Notes: generated by a model not told the origin, from the letters alone. A DNA stretch of 64,000 nucleotides from Polyangium sp. y55x31 (GCF_029946505.1 NZ_JARZHG010000042.1:1-64000), one strand, 5' to 3'; positions 25,123 through 34,284 are shown, numbered from the stretch's first letter. Translations and numbers: made by a program.

Positions 25123-26490
25123 TCATCGAACGGAGCTTTGGCCCTTCAGGCCATGCTCGGAGATGAGCTTGTGCAAGAACTGGCGCGATACGCCCATGGC
25201 CCGCGCCGCGGCGGATACATTTCCTTCGTGCGCGCGGAGGTGCTCGGCCGCGTAACGTCGCTCGAAGTCTTCGAGCACCACCTCGCGCGCCTCGTGGAAA
25301 GGCATGCGGAGCGGCACGGGAGCGGCGGTGACCGATTTCGCGTCGCCTTCCAGACCCGGCAGCGAGCCCCCCTCACCTCCTCGAAAGAGGATGAGCCGCG
25401 CCAGCGTGTTGCGTAGCTCGCGCACATTGCCCGGCCACGTGTGCCCCGCGAGCATTTCCAGGGTGTTCGGCGGCAGCTCCGCGAGCGTGCATGGGGGGGT
25501 CCGCTGGGCGAGCAGCCGTTCGACGAGGACCGGGATGTCGTCACGCCGTTCACGCAGCGGCGGCACGCGCACTTCCACGACGGCCAGCCGATAATACAGA
25601 TCCTCGCGGAACTCGCCCGACGAGACGCGCGCCTTCAAATCGCGGTGGGTCGCCGCCACGACCCGGAGGTCCAAGGGCCGCATCCGGTTTCCGCCCACGG
25701 GCTTCACCTGGCGGCTCTCGAGCGCCCGCAGCAGCTTGGGCTGCAAATCGAGGGGCAGCTCGCCGAGCTCGTCGAGGAAGAGCGTCCCGCCGTTGGCGCT
25801 TTCGAGGAGCCCCACGCGCGCGCTCTGCGCCCCGCTGAACGCGCCCTTCTCATGGCCGAAGAGCTCCGACTCGACGAGCGAAGGCGCGACTGCGCCGCAG
25901 TCGAAGACCACGAAGGGGCCACCCCGCCGGGGGCTCGTCTGGTGAATGGCGCGCGCCAAGAGTTCTTTCCCCGTGCCCGACTCGCCCAGCATGAGCACCG
26001 GCTCGTCCGTCTCGGCGGCCCTCTGCAATCGGGCGAAGAGCGCACGCATGGCCATGCTCTTGCCCACGGCCTCGCCGAATTGCTCGCCCGCGGAGAGAGG
26101 CACCCGCACCGCGCCCTCCGCCTCCACCGTCAGCGAGAGTTTTCCCAGGCTCACGCCGGCCCCCGGCGGCAATACGGCCTCGACCACCCGTATCTTCTGC
26201 ACCCATATGCCGTTGCGGCTGCCGAGGTCCCTCACGACCACGCCGCGCGTGGTCATTACGAGCTGGCAGTGCCGCCGCGAGACGTACGGATCGTCCACGA
26301 CGAGATCACACTCGATGCCCGAGCCCACCACCACGGGGTCGAGCCCGAGCTCCACCACGGCGTCGTCGCGGCCAGGGCCACGCAAGAGCACGCGCGCTCT
26401 CGGCAGCTCGACACACGCCTGACCGTCTTCCTGAACCAACGTCAGGGTGAACCCCTTGCTCTCCGCGGACATCGCCGTGCTACTTAGCAT
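25123..26490 (-). CDS. FHA-domain sigma-54-dependent transcriptional activator
   Basis: About 455 residues. An FHA domain (about 45-115: VVVGSGIECDLVVDDPYVSRRHCQL then DLGSRNG) would bind a phospho-Thr peptide. An AAA+ domain follows with Walker A GESGTGKE, the sigma-54 contact loop GAFSGA at 216-221 (GAFTGA in most members), Walker B GTLFLDELGE and the R-finger region. A Fis-type helix-turn-helix closes the protein (VSAAARAMGVSRQFLHKLI). The start could be 26490 or 26472; neither has a Shine-Dalgarno. It is divergent, 24 bases apart, from the propeller lipoprotein and kinase genes. FHA activators of this type in myxobacteria are known partners of Ser/Thr kinases. Confidence 0.92.
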   Translation of the reverse strand: MLSSTAMSAESKGFTLTLVQEDGQACVELPRARVLLRGPGRDDAVVELGLDPVVVGSGIECDLVVDDPYVSRRHCQLVMTTRGVVVRDLGSRNGIWVQKIRVVEAVLPPGAGVSLGKLSLTVEAEGAVRVPLSAGEQFGEAVGKSMAMRALFARLQRAAETDEPVLMLGESGTGKELLARAIHQTSPRRGGPFVVFDCGAVAPSLVESELFGHEKGAFSGAQSARVGLLESANGGTLFLDELGELPLDLQPKLLRALESRQVKPVGGNRMRPLDLRVVAATHRDLKARVSSGEFREDLYYRLAVVEVRVPPLRERRDDIPVLVERLLAQRTPPCTLAELPPNTLEMLAGHTWPGNVRELRNTLARLILFRGGEGGSLPGLEGDAKSVTAAPVPLRMPFHEAREVVLEDFERRYAAEHLRAHEGNVSAAARAMGVSRQFLHKLISEHGLKGQSSVR

Positions 26491-26514
26491 GGTTACGCGC
26501 AGCACCGACCTCGG

Positions 26515-28410
26515 ATGGTCCACGCGACGCTGATGGCCCTTCGCGACTCCCTGAAACGATCTTTATGGCTGTGGCTCGCCACCGCCGCCTGCGGCACGGC
26601 AGAACCCCCGGCGCCGCCGGCCACGAGCCCGCCGGAGCCCGCCGACGCGGAAGCCGCGCTCCCCGCGATCGGGGCGGCCACGCGGCTCCTTTCGGGCGCC
26701 GAGCACCGGGCCGTCGTGACGAGGGGCGCGTACGCCTACGTGGCAGACGTGGACGGGCTTTCGGTCTACGTCGTGGACACGAGCGGACGTATCGCGCTCG
26801 AGCATCACGTGCCGACCCCCGGAACGGCGCAGGACCTCACGTTCGCGGGGCCCTTGCTCTACCTCGCGGACGGGCTCCGCGGGGTGGCTTCATTCGACCT
26901 CGATTCGCCCGAGCGCCCGCGCCTGCTCGGCCATACCGCCGTGCCAGGGGCGGCGCGGCGGGTGATCGGCTCGGAGCTCGGCGTGGCCGTGCTGCACGAG
27001 CGAGCCGGCCTCACCGTGCTGCGCCCAGGCCACGCCCCCGAGCACCTCGCGCTTCCAGGCAATCCGAAGGACGCGGCGTGGGTGGGGTCGCATCTTTATG
27101 TGGCCGACGCCGGCGACGGGCTCTTGCGGGTCGACCTCGAACCAGGGCCGCCACACGTGGCCTTTCGCGAGCGAGCTTTTCGGCGGGCGACCTCGCTCGC
27201 CGCGCGCGGGAGCCTGCTCGTCGTGGGCTCGCAGGACAAACACGTCCGGGTGCTCGACACCTCCGCGTCGCCGCCGCGGGTGCTCGCGGAGGTGACGCTG
27301 GATCATGCGCCCGCGCGGCTCGACGTGCTGGGGTCGCAGGTGCTCGCCGCGGGGGGCGGAGCGACGCTGCTCGACCTGTCCGCGTCCGGCTCGATCGAGG
27401 TGCGCACGCCGTTGCCCTTCGCCGTGCTCGGGGCCGCGGCCCTCGGGCCTTCGCTCGTGCTCGCGGCGCGTGGGGCTGAGGGGCTGGAGCTGCTTCACAC
27501 GAGCCCGGGTGTGGGCGCGCGCGCGCGTGTGCCCGGCTCGAGGCTCGACCGGGTGGCCGCCTCCGACGCGCAGGTGATGACCTTCGGCGAAGACGGCACG
27601 GGCGCCTGGATCTGGCCGCTCGATCCAGGCGCTCGCGCCACGGAGCTGCCCGGCGTGCGGATTCGCGACGCCGTGTTCTGCGGACGCGCGGTTTGCACGC
27701 TCGACCCGAAGGGGAACCTCTGCCAGACGCCCCTGCCCGTGCGGCCGGCTGCGTCTCCGGTCTGCAAGCACGTCCCCGAGGGCGGCCGCTCGATCGCATG
27801 GCAGCCGAGCGCTGGCACGCTCTGGTTGCTCGACGAGGCCGGCGGGCTCCAGGGGTTCCGCTCGACCGAAGGGTTTACGCGCGTGGCGGCGGTCTCCCGC
27901 CCTCCCACGACGACCCAGGAGAAGCTCACCCGGCTCGCCGTGGAGGGCGAGCGGGCCGTGGCCATCGACCCGGAGCTCGGCCTGCTACAGGTGTTCGACC
28001 TGGGCCCGACGCCACGTCGCCGGGGTTTTTACGTTCTGCAAGCTCCCCCGGCTGCGGTGGCGTTCGTGGAGGGGACGGCGCTGGTCGCCGAGCCTTCCGC
28101 GGGCGTGCAGGTGGTGGACGTGACCGATCCGGACCGGCCCCGCGAGCTTTCCTGGGTGCCGCTCGAACCTCGACCCCAGGGCATTTCGGTGTGGCATCCC
28201 GAGGGGCGCCGCGACAGGGCGCGCGTGGCCGTGGCGCACGGCGAAGGCGGGGTCTCGCTCTGGGCGTGGGATGGGCGCGGCGCGTTCGATCCGATGGGCC
28301 GCTCGGATACCTCGGGCCTGGCCTCGGACGTGGTTCACGCCGGCGGGAGCTTGTGGGTGGCGGATGGCGCGGGCGCGGCGCGTTTCGTCCTGCCGGCGGA
28401 GCGCCCATGA
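26515..28410 (+). CDS. beta-propeller lipoprotein (LVIVD-like repeats)
   Basis: 631 residues with a lipobox LATAAC (Cys26; an internal Met7 is an alternative start). It is built of about ten repeats with the pattern YVADVDGLSVYVVDTSG, YLADGLRGVASFDL, YVADAGDGLLRVDLE and AEPSAGVQVVDVTDPDRP, which is the LVIVD/propeller type found in secreted proteins. The stop codon overlaps the ATG of the kinase gene (ATGA), so the two are translationally coupled and the propeller is a strong candidate for the outer ligand-binding subunit of the kinase. Confidence 0.85.
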   Translation: MVHATLMALRDSLKRSLWLWLATAACGTAEPPAPPATSPPEPADAEAALPAIGAATRLLSGAEHRAVVTRGAYAYVADVDGLSVYVVDTSGRIALEHHVPTPGTAQDLTFAGPLLYLADGLRGVASFDLDSPERPRLLGHTAVPGAARRVIGSELGVAVLHERAGLTVLRPGHAPEHLALPGNPKDAAWVGSHLYVADAGDGLLRVDLEPGPPHVAFRERAFRRATSLAARGSLLVVGSQDKHVRVLDTSASPPRVLAEVTLDHAPARLDVLGSQVLAAGGGATLLDLSASGSIEVRTPLPFAVLGAAALGPSLVLAARGAEGLELLHTSPGVGARARVPGSRLDRVAASDAQVMTFGEDGTGAWIWPLDPGARATELPGVRIRDAVFCGRAVCTLDPKGNLCQTPLPVRPAASPVCKHVPEGGRSIAWQPSAGTLWLLDEAGGLQGFRSTEGFTRVAAVSRPPTTTQEKLTRLAVEGERAVAIDPELGLLQVFDLGPTPRRRGFYVLQAPPAAVAFVEGTALVAEPSAGVQVVDVTDPDRPRELSWVPLEPRPQGISVWHPEGRRDRARVAVAHGEGGVSLWAWDGRGAFDPMGRSDTSGLASDVVHAGGSLWVADGAGAARFVLPAERP

Positions 28411-31400
28411 TCCGCTGGCTCTCCGCGCTCTTGCTGGTGCTGCTCGCGCCGATCGCGGCGCGCGCGGCCGAGCCTTCGACCTGGTATCCGGTGGAGAGCC
28501 CGACGACGGAGAAGCTGTCGTCCATTCGATTCTCGCCCGATGGCACGGGGTGGGTCGTCGGCGCCAAAGGCACGGTGCTCCGTTACGATGGGCAGGCCTG
28601 GCATCGGATCCCCGGGCCGGACGAGGCGGTGTTTCTCAATCACGTGGCGCCGCTCGGACCCGAGGAGATCTGGGCCGCCGAGAACGGCGGCCACCGCCTC
28701 TACCATTACAAAGACGGGCGCTGGCAGATGGCGCTGCTGGATGCGGAGTTCGTCTGTCTCGACGTCGATTTCCTTCACCCCGGGCTCGGCTACGCCGTGG
28801 GCCTGTTCGGGATGCTTTATCGCTACGATGGCCGGAGCTGGGAGCGGGTGCACACGCCCTTTCTGGGGAGCGATTACCAGAGCCATTTGAACGGCGTGGC
28901 CATCGTCGCCGCGAACGACGTCTGGGTCGGAGGGAGCACGGGGTTCGTCCTCCATTTCGACGGCCAGGCGTGGCAGCGACACGAGGCGCCGCTGTCGACG
29001 TCCGGGCGCCTGCAGCGCTTCGAAGACACGATGGCCCTCGTCGGCGCGCCCGTGCACGTGAAGCGTGGTGAGGAATGGCAGCCTCTTTCCCCGGCGTGGC
29101 TGGTGGCGATCGCCGCGCGCCATGGCACGACCTGGGGGGTCACCATGGACTCGTCGCTGGTACGCGTGGAGAAAGGCGACGTCGAGCGTGTGCTCCCGGG
29201 GCGCCGGGTGGACGACATCGCCGAAGGCCCTTCCGGGCTCTGGGCGATTGGCAAGGGCGGGCTCATCCTGGCCCTCGAACCCAATCGACTCCCGACCTTC
29301 GTGGACCGGACGTTCGAGGCCGGCGTGGGGGTCCAGGCGGAGAGCGCTACGGCATGGCTCGCGGATCTGGATGGCAGCGGAGGGCCGGACCTCCTGCTCG
29401 CCACGCCTTTCGGCCGCAATAGCTTTCTGCGCGCCGAAGCTCCTGGGGCCTTTCGCTCCCAGCTACTCGCCACGCCGGACATGGCCGTGCTGTCCGATTC
29501 CAGGATCGCCGTGGCCGACGTGGATGGGGACGGCTGGGTGGATCTTTTGGCGCGGCCTCCGGGCCGGCCTGGCGAGCGTCCGCTGCACCTCTTGCGCAAC
29601 CTCGGGGATCTTCGCTTCTGGGACGCGGGGCCGGCCGCGGCGCCGCTCGAGCCCGATGATGCTTCCGGCCCTGGGGAACTCGCGGTGGCCGATCTGGACG
29701 GCGATTCGGACCTCGACGTGTACGAAGTGCGCTTCCTTCGGGAGCCCGGTGGTTCCCCGGTCCCCAACGTGCTCTGGGTCAACGACGGGCTCGGGCACCT
29801 CGCGCCGCGACAGCTCGCGCACCACGACGGCGGCGCATCGCTGGCCTGGTCCCGCGGCGCGCTCACCGCGGACCTCGACGGGGATGGGCGTATGGACCTC
29901 CTGAGCCTCAATGCGTGGGGCGAGGGCAATACCTTCTACCGGCAGGCCGAAGACGGCAGGCTGGTGGACGCCACGGGAGGATCGGGCCTCGCGGGTGCCA
30001 TTCAGGAGAGCCTGGCCGCCGCCGCGGGGGACGTGAATGGGGACGGGGCGCTCGACGTGCTGCTCGTGACCTCGGAGCGCTACGGTCCCTCGCGGCTCTT
30101 CCGCAACGACGGACGTGGACACTTCCACGACGTGACGAGCGAGGCCGGACTCGACAGGATATTCGCCTCGGCCGCGGGCGCCGAGTTTGGCGACATGGAC
30201 CTCGATGGCGACCTGGATCTCGTGGTCGCACTCGCCTTGCCCCGCAATGCGGTGACCGAGACGCAGCAGGAATCACTCGTCCGGCTGCTCCTCAACGATG
30301 GGCGCGGAGCCTTCACCGACGTCAGCGTGAAGACGGGCGCCGGGCTCATGGCGTCGAACATCCTGGTGGAGGACTTCGACGAGGACGGCGATCTCGACAT
30401 TTACCAGGTGCGTCAAGGGGTCGCCAATCGGCTCTTGCTCAATACGCCGCTGCGCGGCGGGTGGCTGAAGGTGCGGCCACTCGCGCCGCCGCCCAATCGC
30501 GCGGCGCTCGGCGCGCGGGTATCGGTTTATGGGCCAGGCGGGGCGCTTCTGGGGGTTCGCGAGACGAACGTTCGGCACCCGGTGGCCCATCTCGGGCTCG
30601 GCGAGACGAATGTCGTGAGCGTGGAGGTGCGCTTCCCCTCGGGGCGCGTCGTGCGACGTGAAAACATCACGGCGGGGCAGGTCGTGGAGGTGGCCGAAGT
30701 CGCGCGACCGGAGCTGTGGATGCGTGAGGTGGTCTTTTTCGCGCGGCATCGCTGGGCGTGGGCGGACAAGAAGCGCGAGGGGGGGGCGCTGTTGCTCGTG
30801 GTGGCCTGGGTGCTCGGGCTCCGGCGGCTCGGGCCGAGGCTCGGGGCGCGGCGATGGGTGACACGCTGGGCGACGACAGTCGGGATGCTCGGGGTGTACG
30901 GGGGGCTGTCGCTCGCGAGCATGCCGCTCGCGCCGGTGTCCTCGCTGGCCAAGGTGCTGCCGCTCGTGGTCGTGGCCGGGCTCGGGCTCGTCGTGCTCGG
31001 GGCGGACAGGGTGTGGACGCGCCGGACCGAGGCGCGTTTCGTGGGACCGTACGAGCTCTTCGAGGAGATCGGCCGCGGGGGCATGGGCATCGTCTACCGG
31101 GCCAGGGACGGAACGCAGCCGGGTCAGCCGATCGTCGCGCTCAAGGTGCTGCGGCACGACCGTGTCGGAGACGCGAGCAGCCTGCGACGTTTCGTGCAGG
31201 AAGCCGAGCTCGGGGCGCGGCTCTGCCACCCGGGCATCGTGACGGTGCTGGCCAGCGGCGAGTGCCGGGTGCTCGAAGGGCGGGCCTGGCGCAAGACGGC
31301 GTACCTGGCCATGGAGTACGTGGAGGGCAGCGCGCTGTCGGCGCTCCTCGCCGGGAGAGAGCCGCTGCCGCTCGCGCGGGCGGTGGAGATCGTGCGGGAC

Positions 31401-32051
31401 GCGGCGTCCGCGCTCTCGGCGGCGCACGCGGCGGGCGTGCTGCATCGGGACGTCAAGCCGGACAACCTGCTCCTGTCGCGCGCGGGCGTGGTGAAGCTCG
31501 TGGATTTCGGCATCGCGGCCGTGGCGCGGGCGCCCGCGTGGACCGAGGCGGGGTCTCTGGTCGGCACGCTCGCCTACCTGCCGCCCGAGCGCGCGGCGGG
31601 GCGCCCGGAGGATGCGCGAGGGGATCTCTACTCGCTCGGGGCCGTGCTCTACGAGGTCGTGTGCGGGGTTCGCCCCTTCGACGAGGCAACGGACATGGCG
31701 TCCTTGCTCGTGGCGGTGGCCTCGGACGACCCGGTTTCGCCCCGCGCGCGCAGGCCGGACGTGCCGCCGCGGCTGGAGGCGCTCCTTCTGTCGCTCCTGG
31801 CCAAGGACCCGGCAGACAGGCCGGCGTCGGCGCAGCAGACGGTCCAGGAGCTCGACGCGGTGCTGCGCGAGCTGGGAGGACAGGCGGCTTCGGCGCCGCC
31901 GGCGGCAGCACCGGCGGTGGCGCCGGATCGGGTCGCGACGGCGGTGGGGCCTCGGCAAGCACCGAGGTCGGTGTCGCCCGTTTCGGTCGATTCGTTCGAG
32001 CGCGAGACGCTGGACCTGCCTCCCTCGCATCGCATGAGCGGCGACGACTAG
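28407..32051 (+). CDS. trans-membrane Ser/Thr kinase with integrin-like FG-GAP and ASPIC/UnbV outer region
   Basis: 1214 residues. Signal peptide (1-20, ends ARA); a propeller-like part (about 30-300) with WVVGAKGTVLRYDGQAW and DVWVGGSTGFVLHFDG; seven FG-GAP/VCBS Ca-binding motifs D.D.DG..D (about 315-665, e.g. DVDGDGWVD, DLDGDGRMD, DFDEDGDLD); an ASPIC/UnbV domain (about 684-760, GARVSVYGPGG, ending GQVVEV); three membrane helices (about 793-866), which put the C terminus inside; then a Hanks kinase with G-loop IGRGGMGIVYRA (888-899), Lys913, HRDVKPDN (His1013-Asp1015-Lys1017) and DFG (Asp1033), all intact. A 60-residue disordered tail follows. An ASPIC/integrin-like ectodomain on a kinase is an architecture I do not know. 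Confidence 0.92.
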   Translation: MIRWLSALLLVLLAPIAARAAEPSTWYPVESPTTEKLSSIRFSPDGTGWVVGAKGTVLRYDGQAWHRIPGPDEAVFLNHVAPLGPEEIWAAENGGHRLYHYKDGRWQMALLDAEFVCLDVDFLHPGLGYAVGLFGMLYRYDGRSWERVHTPFLGSDYQSHLNGVAIVAANDVWVGGSTGFVLHFDGQAWQRHEAPLSTSGRLQRFEDTMALVGAPVHVKRGEEWQPLSPAWLVAIAARHGTTWGVTMDSSLVRVEKGDVERVLPGRRVDDIAEGPSGLWAIGKGGLILALEPNRLPTFVDRTFEAGVGVQAESATAWLADLDGSGGPDLLLATPFGRNSFLRAEAPGAFRSQLLATPDMAVLSDSRIAVADVDGDGWVDLLARPPGRPGERPLHLLRNLGDLRFWDAGPAAAPLEPDDASGPGELAVADLDGDSDLDVYEVRFLREPGGSPVPNVLWVNDGLGHLAPRQLAHHDGGASLAWSRGALTADLDGDGRMDLLSLNAWGEGNTFYRQAEDGRLVDATGGSGLAGAIQESLAAAAGDVNGDGALDVLLVTSERYGPSRLFRNDGRGHFHDVTSEAGLDRIFASAAGAEFGDMDLDGDLDLVVALALPRNAVTETQQESLVRLLLNDGRGAFTDVSVKTGAGLMASNILVEDFDEDGDLDIYQVRQGVANRLLLNTPLRGGWLKVRPLAPPPNRAALGARVSVYGPGGALLGVRETNVRHPVAHLGLGETNVVSVEVRFPSGRVVRRENITAGQVVEVAEVARPELWMREVVFFARHRWAWADKKREGGALLLVVAWVLGLRRLGPRLGARRWVTRWATTVGMLGVYGGLSLASMPLAPVSSLAKVLPLVVVAGLGLVVLGADRVWTRRTEARFVGPYELFEEIGRGGMGIVYRARDGTQPGQPIVALKVLRHDRVGDASSLRRFVQEAELGARLCHPGIVTVLASGECRVLEGRAWRKTAYLAMEYVEGSALSALLAGREPLPLARAVEIVRDAASALSAAHAAGVLHRDVKPDNLLLSRAGVVKLVDFGIAAVARAPAWTEAGSLVGTLAYLPPERAAGRPEDARGDLYSLGAVLYEVVCGVRPFDEATDMASLLVAVASDDPVSPRARRPDVPPRLEALLLSLLAKDPADRPASAQQTVQELDAVLRELGGQAASAPPAAAPAVAPDRVATAVGPRQAPRSVSPVSVDSFERETLDLPPSHRMSGDD

Positions 32052-32073
32052 GGGGCGCGGGCGGACGCCGGGG

Positions 32074-32158
32074 TGTCCATGGCCGGCGACACCTGTCAGC
32101 GGCCATGGACAGGCAAGAAGCGGCGCTTCCGCGGTCGGGGTGTCGCCGCGCAACGACA
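32074..32158. promoter_or_regulatory. three TGTC-N10-GACA palindromes, candidate activator binding sites
   Basis: Sites at 32074-32091, 32094-32111 and 32141-32158 each read TGTC, ten bases, GACA; flanking bases are GG/CC-type in all three. Sites 1 and 2 are 20 bp apart centre to centre (two helical turns). Sites 1 and 2 together also form an 11-bp inverted repeat (TGTCCATGGCC/GGCCATGGACA). They lie about 40-125 bases upstream of the -24 box of the sigma-54 promoter, as enhancers for a Fis-type activator do. Confidence 0.65.
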
Positions 32159-32197
32159 GGGGCGCGATGGCAGGCGACGAATCGCCGTGGTGCGAGC

Positions 32198-32214
32198 TTG
32201 GCCCGACCCTTGCT
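32198..32214 (+). promoter_or_regulatory. sigma-54 promoter upstream of the GH5-like lipoprotein gene
   Basis: TTGGCCCGACCCTTGCT matches the consensus YTGGCACGRNNNTTGCW at all but one specified position. GG (32200-32201) and GC (32212-32213) are separated by exactly ten bases. The expected start of transcription is near 32225, about 90 bases before the ATG. Confidence 0.75.
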
Positions 32215-32316
32215 GAGCGGGGCGGCGAACGGAGATGAGCGCGGCGGGTGATGCCGCGTGAGCCCCCGACGAGATCCGATCGTGACGCGCGAGATGCGCG
32301 GAGGGAGGAGTTTGTC

Positions 32317-34284
32317 ATGAAGAAGCATATCGTCTCGATGGGTCGTGGAAAGACGGCGTGGAGCGCGGCGGCGGTATTGATGCTCGTGTCGGGCATCGGC
32401 GCCCTCGGGCCGGGCTGCGCGGACGTCGAGGAGGCGCCTTTGGCGGGTGAGGAGACGGCCGAGGCCGCCTCCGCGGTGATCAGCCCGCCGAGCCGCGTCG
32501 GTCCGTACAGGGTGGCGAAGCTTCCGGACGGGACGCCGGCGATCGTCGATGGCAATGGCAATCGCGTGGTCTTTCACGGCGTGACGCGGCCCGGGCTCGA
32601 GTCGCAGTGGCACGGCGAGGGCTCGACCGAGCCGAGCCTACGCATCCCGGTCCCGCACCCGAACTACCCGGGCAGCGCGCTCTGGACCGACGGCATCCAC
32701 CCCGACGAGTACGGGCACATGAAGGGGTGGGGATTCGACACCGTGCGCCTGTCCGTGTCGTGGAATTACCGCTGCTATGGTTATCGCAAGCCCGACGCTT
32801 TGAGCTCCGATCCGAGCGCGGGTCTGCCCTGCAACAACAAGGACGTGTGGGAGATCTACTGGCAGATCGTCAAGGACAACGTGAAGAAGATCCAGGCGGC
32901 GGGGATGGACGTGATCATCGACGTCCGCTCCGACGCGAGTCATCGCGACGATGGGCTCGACGAGGGCGAAAGAAACCACATGCCCCACGTATGGGAGCCC
33001 GAGGACGGGACGGCCCAGAACGTCTACATCGGCAAGAACCTCCAGGGCCAGGACATGTACGGCAATGCGGGTCTCGGCAGCTTCCTGCGGCGGCTCGGGC
33101 ACGAGCTCGGGTACAAGCCGGGGACGCAGCAGCCGAACGACGGTATCGATCGTTCGCGCGTGGTCTTCCAGATCTTCAACAACCCCTACGTGGCTTGCAA
33201 AAACACGGCGGATTGGTTCGATGACGAGGACGAGGACAAGGACGAGGTGTGGCGGATTTGGGCCGACGGGACGAGGAACCCCGACGGGACCTACGGGACC
33301 AAGCCTTGCACGCTGGAGAAGAAGATCGGCACGACCGTGACGACCGTGACGAAGAACTTCACGTACGCCGGCATGCGCGTGATGTACGAGCGTATCCGCG
33401 ATTTCGGCGCGCAAAACGTCGTCCTCGTGACCGGAATCGACGGGGTCGACCTGCGGCGCGTGTCGGAGCCGCAGTTCCAGCTCACGGGGGCGACGAACCT
33501 CGCGTTCGCGGCGAACCCGTATTTCTGGTTCGCCAGGGACAACAGCGTCGCGGGCATCGTGGAGCAGGGCCCGCTCGAGGATCTCTTCACGACGTACTTC
33601 GGCTATCTGGCGACGCAGGCGAAGCTATACCCGGTGGTGCTCACGGAGTTCGCGTCGGGCGAGTCGACGTACGAGAACGACGACGACGTCGACTTTTTGC
33701 ACCAGGTGCTCCTTTACGCGACGCGCCCGTGGAATCAGTTCGGGTGGGCGGCGTGGTCGTGGTTCGTCCCGGCGGACCAAACGAAGAAGCCATATTACAG
33801 CCCGCTCATCGAGGACTGGCGTGGTCCGTCCGGCGGGGCGCCCGTGCCGAGCGTCTTCGGGCGCGGGGTCGTGGAGTACCTGAAGGCGACGCAATACATC
33901 GGGCCCGTGGTGACGCAGACGTTCGATTCGTGCAATCCGAACGTGGAGGGCTCGTTGACCTGGGCGCGGACGCACGCGCTGCCCGGGCAGTGGCTGCGCT
34001 TCGATGTGCCGCGCGACGCGCAGGGGAACGCGTTCATCCAGACCACCTGCTCCGTGCCGCTGAAATGGGGCGTGCGCATGGTCGGCAACTGGCCGCCCGT
34101 GCAAGGCACTTGCACGGGCGGGCGGACGACGATCGACGGCAACTTCAGCCCTGGCTCCGGGCTCGTGCTCGAAGGAAACAACGATCTGACGAACATCACC
34201 GTGCAGCAGTTCCCCGGCCAGGAGATCGTCGAAGGGCCGCCGCCCAATTACAATCAGAGGTGGTGCGTGACGACGATTCCCTGA
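32317..34284 (+). CDS. GH5-like secreted lipoprotein with altered acid/base site
   Basis: 655 residues with a lipobox GPGC (Cys34) and ribosome site GGAGGGAGGAG 7 bases before ATG. Residues about 75-520 resemble a GH5 cellulase TIM barrel: VVFHGVTRPG, WGFDTVRLSVSWNY, GMDVIIDVRSD, ANPYFWF and the nucleophile strand LTEFASGES (Glu444). The acid/base motif, normally NEP, reads FNNP (Asn288-Asn289-Pro290), so the usual proton donor is missing. An about 110-residue Cys-containing C-terminal domain follows. It may be a carbohydrate-binding relative rather than a hydrolase. The upstream sigma-54 promoter and palindromes suggest control by the FHA activator. Confidence 0.82.
   Translation: MKKHIVSMGRGKTAWSAAAVLMLVSGIGALGPGCADVEEAPLAGEETAEAASAVISPPSRVGPYRVAKLPDGTPAIVDGNGNRVVFHGVTRPGLESQWHGEGSTEPSLRIPVPHPNYPGSALWTDGIHPDEYGHMKGWGFDTVRLSVSWNYRCYGYRKPDALSSDPSAGLPCNNKDVWEIYWQIVKDNVKKIQAAGMDVIIDVRSDASHRDDGLDEGERNHMPHVWEPEDGTAQNVYIGKNLQGQDMYGNAGLGSFLRRLGHELGYKPGTQQPNDGIDRSRVVFQIFNNPYVACKNTADWFDDEDEDKDEVWRIWADGTRNPDGTYGTKPCTLEKKIGTTVTTVTKNFTYAGMRVMYERIRDFGAQNVVLVTGIDGVDLRRVSEPQFQLTGATNLAFAANPYFWFARDNSVAGIVEQGPLEDLFTTYFGYLATQAKLYPVVLTEFASGESTYENDDDVDFLHQVLLYATRPWNQFGWAAWSWFVPADQTKKPYYSPLIEDWRGPSGGAPVPSVFGRGVVEYLKATQYIGPVVTQTFDSCNPNVEGSLTWARTHALPGQWLRFDVPRDAQGNAFIQTTCSVPLKWGVRMVGNWPPVQGTCTGGRTTIDGNFSPGSGLVLEGNNDLTNITVQQFPGQEIVEGPPPNYNQRWCVTTIP

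Noticed and set aside
27693-28406. N-terminal extension of the kinase reading frame by 238 codons
   Set aside because: It overlaps the propeller lipoprotein gene out of frame and is Arg/Gly-rich. The ATG at 28407 is followed by a signal peptide and overlaps the previous stop in the usual coupled way.
32248-32316. Longer start for the GH5-like lipoprotein
   Set aside because: The extension is Arg-rich and lacks a ribosome site, whereas ATG 32317 has GGAGGGAGGAG and begins a lipoprotein signal.
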